This document shows positions 52,508-61,721 of a DNA stretch of 64,000 nucleotides, in pieces. Position 1 is the first letter of the stretch; the number at the start of each line of letters is the position of its first letter. A model generated the notes under the pieces. It did no database searches and was not told the DNA's origin. It saw only the letters and a program-made list of their open reading frames with translations. The position numbers and the translations under genes were made by a program. The stretch is from Azonexus sp. (GTDB taxonomy: Bacteria; Pseudomonadota; Gammaproteobacteria; Burkholderiales; Rhodocyclaceae), in NCBI RefSeq assembly GCF_030824335.1, contig NZ_JAVBXX010000004.1, positions 1 through 64,000 on the forward strand, read 5' to 3'.

Positions 52508-53184
52508 TGCGCCGCTCCTGCGGTCAACGCCAGTTTTTCATCAAAATGCGCGGCCAGCCGTTCGTCGTGGCTGACAAAAACCACCGTGCTGCCGGCGGCT
52601 TTCGCTTCGCGGAGCAACAAATCGATGAAGGCTGATTGACGCGACGCGTCGAGCGCCGAAGTCGGCTCGTCGGCGATGATGATTTCCGGCCGGCCGATCA
52701 AGGCCCGCGCCGCCGCTACGCGCTGTTGCTGGCCGACCGACAGTTCGGCCGCCGGCACCGTGGCCAGGCTGGCCGCCAGATCGAGTTCGCCGAGCAGGCG
52801 CCGCGCCTCGGCCTGCGGATCACCCGCCCGAGCGGCACGCCGTGCCGAAAAGCGGCAAGGCAGCAACACGTTGTCGAGCACGGACAGGTAGGGAATCAGG
52901 TTGAATTGCTGGAAGACAAAGCCCAGGTGATCGGCGCGAAAGGCATCGCGCCCGGCGGCCGACAACTTCCCCAACGGCTGACCAAGCAGTTCGACGCCGC
53001 CGCGCTCCGGCAACAGCACGCCGCCGATCAGGTTGAGCAGCGTGCTTTTGCCAACGCCACTCGGGCCGTGCAAAAACAGGCTTTTCCCGGCGTCGACCGC
53101 AAGATGCGCCAGCGTCACGCAAAGCGGCCCCTTACGCCGCCAGCGAAATGCCAGATCATCAATGCGGATGGCCGCTGCGCTCAT
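52504..53184 (-). CDS. ABC transporter ATP-binding protein (MacB/LolD type)
   Basis: A 226-residue ATPase. Walker A is GPSGVGKSTLL (about 39-49), the Q-loop region is VFQQFNLIPYLSVLDNVLLP, the signature is LSVGQQQRVAAARAL, Walker B is IIIADEPTSALD, and the H-loop is FVSHDERLA. The LolD/MacB-type match fits the FtsX-like permease next to it, which it overlaps by 4 bp. Its partner in the zinc operon, the exported DUF2796 protein, starts just upstream. Confidence 0.92.
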   Translation of the reverse strand: MSAAAIRIDDLAFRWRRKGPLCVTLAHLAVDAGKSLFLHGPSGVGKSTLLNLIGGVLLPERGGVELLGQPLGKLSAAGRDAFRADHLGFVFQQFNLIPYLSVLDNVLLPCRFSARRAARAGDPQAEARRLLGELDLAASLATVPAAELSVGQQQRVAAARALIGRPEIIIADEPTSALDASRQSAFIDLLLREAKAAGSTVVFVSHDERLAAHFDEKLALTAGAAQ

Positions 53185-53187
53185 GCG

Positions 53188-53688
53188 TTACCAGGCAAAC
53201 GCCGGATTCCTCATATCGACCTTGCCCGCCTTCTGGCCTTTCGGGCCGGCGAAGCTCAGCGTCAACGAACGGACGCGCTTGAACTCGTTCAGCGCCTTCA
53301 CCTGCACGTCGTTCAGCGCTTCCGGTTTGGCGCAGGCATAGACGTAGCGCGCTTCGACATCGCCATGCCCATCGGCCGCCTGGCCGCCGGAGAGCAGCGG
53401 TGCGTCGATTTTCTGTTCGAGTAGCGCGCATTGGGCGGCCGCCGTCGGCACGAAAAGGCGAGCCGGGTCTTTCAGCTTTTCCAGCACGGCCTGCACCGTC
53501 AGTTGTTCGCGGGCGTTCTTCGGCGCACGCTCGAAACCGACCAGATCGTGCTGCGGAATTTCCAGCGCCAGGATCAATTGATTCTTCTCGACCACGATGT
53601 CGAGCCGGCCGACGCCATGACTATGGGCATGCTGGGCCAGCGCCAGCGTCGGCAACAAGGAAAGCAGCAAAACAGACAGTTTTTTCAT
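53188..53688 (-). CDS. ZrgA-like zinc-binding periplasmic protein (DUF2796)
   Basis: A 166-residue exported protein. The signal peptide MKKLSVLLLSLLPTLALA is followed directly by a His-rich mature N-terminus (QHAHSHGVG). Family segments are LDIVVEKNQLILALEIPQHDLVGFE and the C-terminal VDMRNPAF. In Vibrio the zinc-regulated ZrgA binds zinc and aids uptake under limitation. It is third from the promoter-distal side of an eight-gene minus-strand zinc operon. Confidence 0.88.
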   Translation of the reverse strand: MKKLSVLLLSLLPTLALAQHAHSHGVGRLDIVVEKNQLILALEIPQHDLVGFERAPKNAREQLTVQAVLEKLKDPARLFVPTAAAQCALLEQKIDAPLLSGGQAADGHGDVEARYVYACAKPEALNDVQVKALNEFKRVRSLTLSFAGPKGQKAGKVDMRNPAFAW

Positions 53689-53743
53689 CGGAATCTTCCT
53701 TCAGGCAATGACATCGTCACGCGGCACGCCGGCCAACCGGCAT

Positions 53744-54325
53744 TCAAACAGCCGGCGGATTGATCAGGCGTTCGCCGCGTTTCAGTTTTTCAAACAGTTG
53801 CGGGTCGCGCCAGGCTTGCGTGATGGCCTCGGAAAAGACGATCTGGTCGAGGCCGATCAGCCCCATGCGCGGATTCTCGGCATCCTCGCGGAAACACTGG
53901 GCGTAGCCGGTTTCGGTTTCATGGACGATGACCGAATGCAGGCGCACGTCCTGCTCGCCGTTCACCTTGTCGGTCAGGTCGAGCAGCGTGTCGACCAAGC
54001 GGAAGAACAGGCGCGAGAACTGCTCGGCGCTGGGCGACACGGGCAGGCTGATCCAGCGCTCGGAAAAGCGCTTGCAGGCAGCGATGTACTCGGCATCGTC
54101 GCCATCCCAGACGGCGACGGCATGGTCGAAAGCGTCGATCAGGTCACGCGGGCCGCTCTTCAGCAGGCCGAAATCGTAGAGCATCTGGCCGTTGTCGAAA
54201 GCGTGCGCTTCGAGCAGCAATTCGACCTTGTACGAATGCCCGTGCATCGAATGCGAACAACGGCGGGTGCTGCAGCCGCGCACGATATGGGCATTCTCGA
54301 ACTTGAACAATTTACGGATCAACAT
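53744..54325 (-). CDS. queD: 6-carboxytetrahydropterin synthase family (QueD paralogue)
   Basis: A 193-residue pterin-fold enzyme. The zinc-ligand and catalytic region is FKFENAHIV, then CSHSMHGHSYKVELL; DFGLLK and DAFDHAVA follow, and LHSVIVHETETGY is near the end. It is longer than E. coli QueD (about 120). Extra QueD/PTPS copies are frequent in Zur regulons beside COG0523 GTPases, where they may back up the main zinc enzyme. The ATG at 54325 overlaps the GTPase gene by 7 bp. Confidence 0.87.
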   Translation of the reverse strand: MLIRKLFKFENAHIVRGCSTRRCSHSMHGHSYKVELLLEAHAFDNGQMLYDFGLLKSGPRDLIDAFDHAVAVWDGDDAEYIAACKRFSERWISLPVSPSAEQFSRLFFRLVDTLLDLTDKVNGEQDVRLHSVIVHETETGYAQCFREDAENPRMGLIGLDQIVFSEAITQAWRDPQLFEKLKRGERLINPPAV

Positions 54326-55386
54326 TGGTCGCGCGCTCCACAAAACATCGCGAAAGCCTGTTCGACCAGCGACTGGTCGAGATCGCGAACGATGAACACA
54401 AGCCGGCTCTGGCGGTCGTTGTACGGCGCATCGGCCGGCCAGTCGTCGAGCCGGGTATAGGGATAAAGCACGTGCTGGACGCATTGCACGACGCGCGGCT
54501 TGTGATCGCCGATCACATTGAGCAGGCCCTTGATGCGCAGGATGCGTTCGCCCATGCTTTCCAGCAGCACGCTGACCGTATCGGCAAAAGCCGCCCACTG
54601 CAGCGGTTCGGCGAAAGTCAGCGCAAAGCTGTAAACGTGGGCGTCGTGCCGGTCCACGTCGTGATGGTGATGCTGGCCGTGCGCCTTGCGTCGTTCCTCG
54701 CGCACCTTTTCTTCGGCCAGCCAGCCTGCCACGTCCGGCGACTTGCCGGCCGGATCGTACAAACCGCAATCCAGGATGACCGAGGCGGCCACGGCACCCT
54801 GCTGCACCTGAATCTGTGGGGCCGAGGGATTCATCGCAGTCAGCCGGCGTGCCAGTGAATCGATTTGTTCCGGCGTCGCCAGATCGGTCTTGGTCAGCAA
54901 CAGCCGGTCGGCCATCGCCACCTGCTTGATCGCCTCGCCGTGGGCGCCGAGCTGCCCTTCGCCGTGCGTCGCATCGACTGCCGTCACGACACCGTCGATG
55001 CGATAGCGTTCGAGCAGGAAGAAATCTTCCATCAGCGTAAAAATCACCGGCGACGGGTCGGCCAGCCCGGTGGTTTCGATGATGACGCGACGAATCGGCG
55101 TCAACTCGCGGCGCAGGCAGCGCATGAACAGGTCGGTCAGGCTGCGCGTCAGGTCGCCGCGCACGGTGCAGCAGATGCAGCCGGAATCGAGCAGGATCAC
55201 GTCATCGTCGATTTTTTCCACCAGATGGTGGTCGACCGCAATCGAGCCGAATTCGTTGATCAACACGGCCGTTTCGGCCATCTCCGGCTGCGTCAGCAAA
55301 TGGTTGAGCAGCGTCGTCTTGCCGGCACCGAGAAACCCGGTGAGGATGATGACCGGAATGCGCCGGTCGCTATCGGACGACGTCAT
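54319..55386 (-). CDS. COG0523-family GTPase (zinc metallochaperone type)
   Basis: A 355-residue G3E GTPase. P-loop GFLGAGKTTLLNHLL (about 17-31), metal-binding DSGCICCTVRGD (C-x-C-C; about 70), ETTGLADPSPV, and KTD base-recognition. A His-rich stretch (HGQHHHHDVDRHDAH) lies before the C-terminal CobW_C domain. ZNG1/ZigA/YeiR-type members deliver zinc to enzymes when zinc is scarce. The ATG at 55386 lies 4 bp behind the DksA2 stop; a longer frame upstream would run over that gene. Confidence 0.93.
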   Translation of the reverse strand: MTSSDSDRRIPVIILTGFLGAGKTTLLNHLLTQPEMAETAVLINEFGSIAVDHHLVEKIDDDVILLDSGCICCTVRGDLTRSLTDLFMRCLRRELTPIRRVIIETTGLADPSPVIFTLMEDFFLLERYRIDGVVTAVDATHGEGQLGAHGEAIKQVAMADRLLLTKTDLATPEQIDSLARRLTAMNPSAPQIQVQQGAVAASVILDCGLYDPAGKSPDVAGWLAEEKVREERRKAHGQHHHHDVDRHDAHVYSFALTFAEPLQWAAFADTVSVLLESMGERILRIKGLLNVIGDHKPRVVQCVQHVLYPYTRLDDWPADAPYNDRQSRLVFIVRDLDQSLVEQAFAMFCGARDQC

Positions 55387-55390
55387 GCAC

Positions 55391-55822
55391 TCAGCCGCCG
55401 AACTGGCGACGCTTCTGTTCGTGGCGTTCCTGGGCTTCGAGACAGAGGCTGGCCGTCGGCCGGGCCAACAGGCGCGGAATCCCGATCGGTTCGCCAGTAT
55501 CTTCGCACCAACCATAGGTGCCGTCGTCAATGCGCTGCAGCGACTGGGTAATCTTCTTCAGCAACTTGCGTTCGCGGTCACGCACGCGCAGTTCCAGCGT
55601 GTGCTCTTCTTCCGCACTGGCGCGATCGTTCGGATCGGGTTCAGCCGCGTTGTCCTGCAGGTGATGCGTGGTTTCCTCAGCGGCACCACGCAGGGCCTTT
55701 TCCTCGTCAAGCAGGCGCTGACGGAAAAAAGCAAGTTGGGCAGGCGACATGTAGTCATCCGGCGAAGCGGCGAGCAATTCAGCTTCGCTCAGCGGGGCGG
55801 CGGATTTGGTGGATCGGGTCAT
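55391..55822 (-). CDS. dksA: DksA2-type transcription factor lacking the zinc finger
   Basis: A 143-residue DksA/TraR protein. The coiled coil (about 30-100) includes the tip region EPDPNDRASAEEEHTLELR. The zinc-finger region reads CEDT...CLEA: two of the four Cys of classical DksA are replaced by Thr and Ala. P. aeruginosa DksA2 has the same CxxT/CxxA pattern and substitutes for DksA when zinc is short. AAGGAAAG upstream supports the ATG at 55822. It is first in the zinc operon; a clear Zur box was not found in the 209-bp gap before it. Confidence 0.93.
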   Translation of the reverse strand: MTRSTKSAAPLSEAELLAASPDDYMSPAQLAFFRQRLLDEEKALRGAAEETTHHLQDNAAEPDPNDRASAEEEHTLELRVRDRERKLLKKITQSLQRIDDGTYGWCEDTGEPIGIPRLLARPTASLCLEAQERHEQKRRQFGG

Positions 55823-56031
55823 CGATCTTTCCTTGTATTTCTCATTAATCAAACAGTCTGAAAGGCGCGGCCATCGAGCAGGTTCAAGCAGAAAACCATG
55901 CGGAAACCATAAGCAGCAGCAATCACAAGGCGGCAATCTTATAGCAATCCGGCCGGATCAGCCGCATCAACCTGCAGGTCGTCGAGCATCATGCCAAGCT
56001 CGCCGCCATCTGACCAGCCCAACGGGCAAAA

Positions 56032-56904
56032 TCAATGCGGCCGGGGTTCCGGTTCAGGCTCCAGCACACGCAGCAACGACGCCGTATCGTCACGCCCCAT
56101 GCCCATCGCCATCAAGGCATTGAGTTGCTGCGCCACACTTGCGGTCAACGGCACCGGCACAGCACTTTTGCGCGCAGCCTCCAGCACCAGACCGAAATCC
56201 TTGTGGTGCAAGCGTGCCTCGATACCGGCCGAAAAATTGCGTTCAACCATGCGTTGGCCCATCACATCGAGCACCTTTGAGGCCGCCGAGCCGCCGGACA
56301 AGGCCTGTTTCACCTTGGCACAATCGACGCCGGACGCCTGCGCCAGACGCATCGCCTCGGCCACCGCCTGGATGGCCGCCACCATGATCATCTGATTGCA
56401 GGCCTTGGCCACCTGCCCGGCCCCGTTCGGCCCGACATGCACGATGCGCTTGCCCAGACAATCGAGCAGCGGCCGCACCCGTTCCAGCACCGCCGCATCG
56501 CCACCGGCCATGATCGCCAGCGTGGCATCAATCGCCCCCTGCACGCCGCCGGACACCGGTGCGTCGAGCATATGGATGCCTTTTTCCGCCAGCCGGCCGG
56601 CGATACGACGGGCAACATCCGACGCGATGGTCGAACAATCGACCAGCACCGAGCCGGCGGCCATGCCGTGGATCAGTCCTTGTTCGCCCAGCGCCACGCC
56701 TTCGACATCGGCGCTCGATGTAATGACCGTAAACACCACCTCACAGGCCGCGCCCAGTTCGGCCGGCGTGGCATGAACGATGGCAGGCAAACCGGCAAAA
56801 CTTTGCGGTCGACGCGCCCAGGCATGCAATTCATGCCCGGCCGCCTGCAAATGCAGCGCCATCGGGCGCCCCATGACGCCCAGGCCGATGAATCCGACTT
56901 TCAT
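56032..56904 (-). CDS. Beta-hydroxyacid dehydrogenase (GarR/GlxR type), copy 1
   Basis: A 290-residue NAD(P)-dependent reductase. Rossmann motif GFIGLGVMGRPMAL (4-17), substrate-binding DAPVSGGVQGA (about 120), catalytic Lys in GAGQVAKACNQ (about 171), and a C-terminal dimer domain with KDFGLVLEAAR. The family reduces tartronate semialdehyde or oxidises 3-hydroxyisobutyrate. It overlaps a related gene upstream by 4 bp (ATGA). It ends in a proline/glutamate-rich tail (EPEPEPRPH). Confidence 0.88.
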   Translation of the reverse strand: MKVGFIGLGVMGRPMALHLQAAGHELHAWARRPQSFAGLPAIVHATPAELGAACEVVFTVITSSADVEGVALGEQGLIHGMAAGSVLVDCSTIASDVARRIAGRLAEKGIHMLDAPVSGGVQGAIDATLAIMAGGDAAVLERVRPLLDCLGKRIVHVGPNGAGQVAKACNQMIMVAAIQAVAEAMRLAQASGVDCAKVKQALSGGSAASKVLDVMGQRMVERNFSAGIEARLHHKDFGLVLEAARKSAVPVPLTASVAQQLNALMAMGMGRDDTASLLRVLEPEPEPRPH

Positions 56905-57767
56905 TGCTGCCCCGACAAGCTTTCCAGCAGTTTCAGCACGGCGATGGAATCCTCTTCGCCATAGCCGGAACCGACCATCGCGTTGAACATCTGCGCCGTT
57001 GCCGCTGAACCGGGCAGACACAGGCCGAGTTCGTGCGCTGTCTGCATCACGATATTCAGGTCTTTCTCATGCATCCAGCTCTTGAAACCCGGCTTGAAAT
57101 TGCGATCCAGCATACGTTGACCGTGGTTTTCCAGGATTTTCGAGTAGGCAAAGCCACCGAGCAGCGCTTCGCGCACCTTGCTGCGGTCGACGCCGTTTTT
57201 CGAGGCAAAAGCCATCGCCTCGGCGACCGCCAGCACCCCCATGCCGGTCACGATCTGGTTCGCTGCCTTGGTCACCTGCCCGGCACCGGATGCACCAACA
57301 TGCACGATGTTCTTGCCCATGCATTCAAAAGCCGGTTGGGCGCGGGAAAAACCTGCCACCGAACCGCCGGCCATGATCGACAAAGTACCGGCAATCGCCC
57401 CCACCTCGCCGCCGGACACCGGCGCATCGATGAAATCGACACCGGCTGCCGCCAGATCCTCGCCAATCCTGCGCGCTGCTGCCGGCGCAATGGTGCTCAT
57501 ATCGACAGCGACCAACCCCGGCATGCCGGCACTGGCCACGCCGCGCATCACTTCGGCCACATCGGGCGCGTCGGCGACCATGGAAATCACCAGTTCCTGC
57601 CCGCACGCGACTTCGGCCGGCGACGCGGCACCGGTCGCTCCCGCATCGAGCAAGGGCTGCATCGATTCGGCGCGGCGCGCCCAGACGGTCACCTGATGCC
57701 CCCCCTTCAACAGATTAAGCGCCATCGGGCGCCCCATGATCCCGAGGCCGATAAATCCGATTTTCAT
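56901..57767 (-). CDS. Beta-hydroxyacid dehydrogenase (GarR/GlxR type), copy 2
   Basis: A 288-residue paralogue of the next gene. Motifs are GFIGLGIMGRPMALNL, VDMSTIAP, DAPVSGGEVGA, the catalytic-Lys segment GAGQVTKAANQ (about 171), and KDLNIVMQTAHELG. GGAGCGGGAC precedes the ATG at 57767. This copy is closer to classical tartronate semialdehyde/2-hydroxy-3-oxopropionate reductases. The substrate cannot be fixed from sequence alone. The pair is probably one operon and arose by tandem duplication. Confidence 0.9.
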   Translation of the reverse strand: MKIGFIGLGIMGRPMALNLLKGGHQVTVWARRAESMQPLLDAGATGAASPAEVACGQELVISMVADAPDVAEVMRGVASAGMPGLVAVDMSTIAPAAARRIGEDLAAAGVDFIDAPVSGGEVGAIAGTLSIMAGGSVAGFSRAQPAFECMGKNIVHVGASGAGQVTKAANQIVTGMGVLAVAEAMAFASKNGVDRSKVREALLGGFAYSKILENHGQRMLDRNFKPGFKSWMHEKDLNIVMQTAHELGLCLPGSAATAQMFNAMVGSGYGEEDSIAVLKLLESLSGQQ

Positions 57768-58009
57768 GTCCCGCTCCTTCATGTGGAAGCAGGAATTCTA
57801 GCTGATCGGGGATGGGAGATTCCGAGGATTCTGGTTGTCAATAAAATCAAGACTCAAGCCAGCAAAGCACTGGCGACCTGAAGAAGGCCGAGGCCCGAAA
57901 ATCATCCGGAGCAGATATCGGAACGGTGGTCCGATTCCGACAGCAATGTGTGGGTTGCCTGCCGCTCAACAAAGGCGCCGATCAAAGACTATTTCTTGCA
58001 CGAAAGCAG

Positions 58010-60904
58010 TCAGCTTTTATCCACTGCTTCAATCAAGGGCTGTTTTTCCATCCAGGCCAGCAAGGTCGCGTACAAGACTACAGGTTCGATTGGTTTGGAA
58101 ATGAAGTCATTCATCCCGGCATCCAGGCACTTCTGGTGATCTTCGGAAAACGCATTGGCGGTCATTGCCAGAATCGGAACTTTCCTGAAAGCGGGAAGTT
58201 GGCGAATGGCACGAGTAGCCTCTAATCCGTCCATTTCTGGCATCTGCATGTCCATCAGGATGACCGAGTAGCGGTTTTTCATTACTGAGGCTACGGCTAT
58301 TTTGCCATTTTCGGCGACATCAACCTCAAGACCTAAATCCCCCAATAATTCTTGGGTCACTTCCTGATTGATTGGCTCATCTTCTGCGAGCAGAATCCGA
58401 CATCCGTGATAGTCACGCCGCAGGATGGCATCAGCGTTTTCAACCGGTGAATCAGACTCCCCATCAAACTCAACCGAGCATTTGCCAAACCGGGCGGTCA
58501 GCCAGAACGTACTACCCTCACCTGGCGTGCTCGAAACGCCGACCTCGCCTCCCATTAGTTCTGCGATGTGCTTGGTGATTGCCAGCCCCAGTCCAGTACC
58601 GCCGTATTTACGGGTTGTTGAACTATCCGCTTGCTCAAAGGCGTTGAAGACCCGCGCACATTGTTCGACAGTCATGCCGATCCCAGTATCGCTGACTTCA
58701 AAACGGAGCAGGCAGGCTGCATCGCTTTCTTCCACTACATGGCCGGTTAACGTGACCCTGCCCTGTTCCGTGAATTTCAAGGCATTGCTGAGATAGTTCA
58801 CCAGGGTCTGGGTCAGCCGTATCGAATCGCCGTACAGCATCGGTGGAAGCTCATCGTCTTCGATGGAAATACTCAATCCCTTCATTTGAGCAACATGCTC
58901 CATGACCCCGACAGCCGAACGGAGTACCTTGGCCAAGGTAAAGGGTTTTTGCTCGAGGAGCATTTTCCCGGCCTCGATTTTGGAAAGATCAAGTATGTCG
59001 TTGATGATGCTCAGCAAATGGCGGCCGGAGGTTTCGATCTTGTCGAGATAGCCCGCCTGCTTGTCCGTTACGCCCGTGCGTTGAAGCAGACTTGCCATAC
59101 CCAGCACACCGTTCATTGGCGTACGAATCTCATGGCTCATATTGGCGAGGAAGGCACTCTTTGCCACATTGGAAAACTCCGCCATCGCTTTGGCGGCTTG
59201 CAGTTCCGTCACATCGAACAACCAAGCAAGAACGGATTTTTCTCCCTCATAGTCGACAAGCATGTAGGACGCCAGCGCCCAGACATGCGGGACCTCCTTC
59301 ATGTCCGGAAGATGCAGTTCAACCAGCCGATTCAGCACCATCTCTCCTCGGCCAAGTCGCTGCCGGATATCGTCAAATGCTGAAGGATCAATATAGTTTT
59401 GACTGATATCCATATTGAGCGCTTCTTCGGCACTTCTCCGGACCAGTTGAGTAAACGCGTCGTTCAGAAAGACAACCCGGTTGTCCGACAAGCGGGCAAT
59501 GCGTACCGCCATTGGCGAAGCACTCAGAATATTGCGCAGGGTGGCCTGCTGCCTCCTGAGTTTGGTGTAATCCAGAATGACCGAGCGAGTCGCCTGAAAT
59601 CTGCCCTGCTCATCGTAGATCGACGTCGCCGACACCAGCCCCGACACCAAGTGGCCATCCTTGCAGACAAACTCAAGTTCAATATCCTCTGCATGGCCCT
59701 TCGCCAGGAATTTGGGGAACGTCGTTTTGAATGTTTCCACCGAGGCCGCGGTCATGAAATCCGTGATGCGCTTCTTGCCGACGACCTCATCGCGCGCATA
59801 ACCGAGCCAATCGAGTTCCGTGTCGTTGATGCGCAGGATAATGCCGTCCTTGTCCAGCGAATGGTAGCCGCAGGGTGCCTGATTGTAGAGATCATTCAGC
59901 TCACGGACTGCTGCCGATAGTTCGCGAGTTCGTTCATTCACACTCCGTTCAAGAGTTTTGTGCTGTTGCGTCATGCTCCGGGCAACCCAGATCAGGAATG
60001 CCCCCATCGCCAGCGAAAGAACCCCCAGCAAAACTGCCATTTGCCGCCATGTCGTCTCAAAATCAGCGGTCGCCCGACCAACCGTCATCCAGAAGGGAGA
60101 ATGATCAAACTTCTGATAAGCGTAAACGCGCTCGATGCCATCGATAGGTGCAACAGCCGTATACACGTAGCTATCCTGCCCAGGGCGGGTGTGCATCAAA
60201 TCCTGAATCTTCTGCGAAACGTTGCGATTGCCGATAACCTGGTTTGGGCCGGAAAGCTCGGGGTAGCGAACCACCTGGGCAAAATCCATGGTCCGCAAGT
60301 TAACACTGCCTGACGACCCCAACGAGACCCTGGAAAAAGCTTTTCCGATTGAATTGACAGGGATAACGACAAAAATAACGCCAATGAACTCACCAAACTT
60401 CGATTCGAGGCGGCGGGCAAGGAGCAGGGACCATTCCTTGGTTAGCCGGGCCTGAACCGGCCCCTCAAAAAGCAGTGCCTTATCACCATCGCGGGCGCGT
60501 CGGAAGTAGTCGCGATCAGACAGATCCAGCGCACGCGGAGATTGCTCGTCAAATCCAGTGTTAAGGACATTTATGCCGCGCTCGTCGATGATGCCAAGAC
60601 GGCTCACCAGCGAATAGGCAGGAATTTCCTTCTTGACCTGCCCCATGAGATATTCGATGTCCTTGGCGGTCTGGCGCTTCGCATCAAGGTAGCGACTCCC
60701 AACTGCAATCAACAAGGCATTGGCTTGATCAAAGGAATCCTCCACCTGAACAGCAAGCAAGGTCGCATGGTTTGCAACCGAGAGCTCCGCCATCGCCGCC
60801 CCTTCCTGTCGTTGCTTCATGACCAGGAAACCGGACAGAAATACGACTGCCGCGGTGGCTACTCCTGCGGCAATGTAATAAATGTTGTGGCGACGTATGA
60901 TCAT
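58010..60904 (-). CDS. Hybrid sensor histidine kinase with Cache and PAS domains
   Basis: A 964-residue membrane protein. TM1 (about 9-28), a periplasmic Cache-type domain (about 35-280) with the [14 protein letters not shown] and [14 protein letters not shown] segments, TM2 (about 290-310), two PAS domains (about 335-455 and 460-575), HisKA with [15 protein letters not shown] (His about 599), HATPase ([28 protein letters not shown]), and a receiver domain (about 835-955) with [12 protein letters not shown] and phospho-Asp in [13 protein letters not shown]. It is orphan, with no adjacent regulator gene. Confidence 0.92.
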   Translation of the reverse strand: MIIRRHNIYYIAAGVATAAVVFLSGFLVMKQRQEGAAMAELSVANHATLLAVQVEDSFDQANALLIAVGSRYLDAKRQTAKDIEYLMGQVKKEIPAYSLVSRLGIIDERGINVLNTGFDEQSPRALDLSDRDYFRRARDGDKALLFEGPVQARLTKEWSLLLARRLESKFGEFIGVIFVVIPVNSIGKAFSRVSLGSSGSVNLRTMDFAQVVRYPELSGPNQVIGNRNVSQKIQDLMHTRPGQDSYVYTAVAPIDGIERVYAYQKFDHSPFWMTVGRATADFETTWRQMAVLLGVLSLAMGAFLIWVARSMTQQHKTLERSVNERTRELSAAVRELNDLYNQAPCGYHSLDKDGIILRINDTELDWLGYARDEVVGKKRITDFMTAASVETFKTTFPKFLAKGHAEDIELEFVCKDGHLVSGLVSATSIYDEQGRFQATRSVILDYTKLRRQQATLRNILSASPMAVRIARLSDNRVVFLNDAFTQLVRRSAEEALNMDISQNYIDPSAFDDIRQRLGRGEMVLNRLVELHLPDMKEVPHVWALASYMLVDYEGEKSVLAWLFDVTELQAAKAMAEFSNVAKSAFLANMSHEIRTPMNGVLGMASLLQRTGVTDKQAGYLDKIETSGRHLLSIINDILDLSKIEAGKMLLEQKPFTLAKVLRSAVGVMEHVAQMKGLSISIEDDELPPMLYGDSIRLTQTLVNYLSNALKFTEQGRVTLTGHVVEESDAACLLRFEVSDTGIGMTVEQCARVFNAFEQADSSTTRKYGGTGLGLAITKHIAELMGGEVGVSSTPGEGSTFWLTARFGKCSVEFDGESDSPVENADAILRRDYHGCRILLAEDEPINQEVTQELLGDLGLEVDVAENGKIAVASVMKNRYSVILMDMQMPEMDGLEATRAIRQLPAFRKVPILAMTANAFSEDHQKCLDAGMNDFISKPIEPVVLYATLLAWMEKQPLIEAVDKS

Positions 60905-61268
60905 AGCGATGACAAGTAATTGTCGAGTATGCCATTACAGCACAAATTGACACTATTAATATATTTTTAGCGATTTAGGCATATTTCAGTTTCCAGCACG
61001 CTTCTGGAAACTTCAGCTTCGGACGTGGAGTACTCATCCGCCAGAGAGGACGGCAAGCGTTCGCAAGCTCTCAGGACTGAACGGCAGGTAGGCGACCTTG
61101 GATTCAACCGCTCGATTGAACCGTTCCTGCCACCGGCCACAACGGCCGAATTGTGTAAACAGCGCAAACGACAGCTTTTAAGGGCACAACTGCCGGAAAT
61201 CTCCTGTTTTCGAACTTCCGGGAAACTTTGCTGACCAACATATACGCCCAACGCACGGAGGTCACATC
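60905..61268. other. 364-bp gap with a short hairpin
   Basis: A perfect hairpin AGTTTCCAG / CTGGAAACT with a 7-nt loop lies at 60988-61012, upstream of the hybrid kinase. The 60 bp before it is A/T-rich and could be the kinase promoter. The remainder (61013-61250) holds several short imperfect inverted repeats but no gene that can be supported. Confidence 0.4.
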
Positions 61269-61484
61269 ATGCACAGACAGTCATTCAAGGTCGCCGGCCT
61301 GCGCGATGCGCATTGCGTGCGCACACTGGCCAATGCCATTCAGGACCTGCCGAGTGTCAGCCACCTCGATATCGAGCCGGAAAGCGGGCTGACCGATGTC
61401 GAACACGGGAATTTTGTCAGCCCGGAAGATATCCTTCAGGCAATTACCGACGCAGGCTTCAGCGCCGAATACACGACGCACTGA
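61269..61484 (+). CDS. Small heavy-metal-associated-like (HMA) domain protein
   Basis: A 71-residue protein with the HMA/CopZ fold pattern: SFKVAGLRDAHCVRTLANAI, then LPSVSHLDIEPESGLTDVEH, then SPEDILQAITDAGFSAE. The usual GMxCxxC metal loop is degenerate, leaving one Cys (H15-C16 region), so strong metal binding is uncertain. ACGGAGGTCACATC precedes the ATG. It diverges from nothing obvious and converges on the small membrane protein gene downstream. Confidence 0.72.
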   Translation: MHRQSFKVAGLRDAHCVRTLANAIQDLPSVSHLDIEPESGLTDVEHGNFVSPEDILQAITDAGFSAEYTTH

Positions 61485-61496
61485 AGCCATCAAGGC

Positions 61497-61721
61497 TCAT
61501 TTGCCGCAGGCGCCGCCGTCTGCTTTGACACCAAGTTTGCGGAGCAGCTTCTCCGGCGGGCAGAAGCCGGTGAAGCCGCTCTGGAACAGGTTGAAGCCGA
61601 CGAAGGCGGTGAATGCCAGGAACCATTCGGAGACGAAGACCGGGCTGCCCTGCCAGCCGAGCGCCAGCGAGAGCATGACGAAGAAGCCGGCCATGATGCG
61701 GATGATGCGTTCGATGGTCAT
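61497..61721 (-). CDS. Small DUF2892/YgaP-like inner-membrane protein
   Basis: A 74-residue protein with two membrane helices (about 7-25 and 30-50). The family pattern is MTIERIIRIMAGFFVMLSLA, then FVGFNLFQSGFTGFCPPEKLLRKLG. It overlaps the RND permease gene by 4 bp (ATGA at 61718-61721), so it is co-expressed with the pump. Its role is unknown. A longer frame reading through the RND gene is out of frame with it and is a shadow. Confidence 0.87.
   Translation of the reverse strand: MTIERIIRIMAGFFVMLSLALGWQGSPVFVSEWFLAFTAFVGFNLFQSGFTGFCPPEKLLRKLGVKADGGACGK

Noticed and set aside
55934..55949. CAATCTTATAGCAATC as a Zur box before dksA2
   Set aside because: The two halves match Zur-type symmetry poorly; regulation by Zur is inferred from gene content only.
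60967..61251. Minus-strand 94-codon frame in the gap before the HMA gene
   Set aside because: Cys/Arg/Ser-rich with no domain, and it lies across short inverted repeats typical of non-coding DNA.
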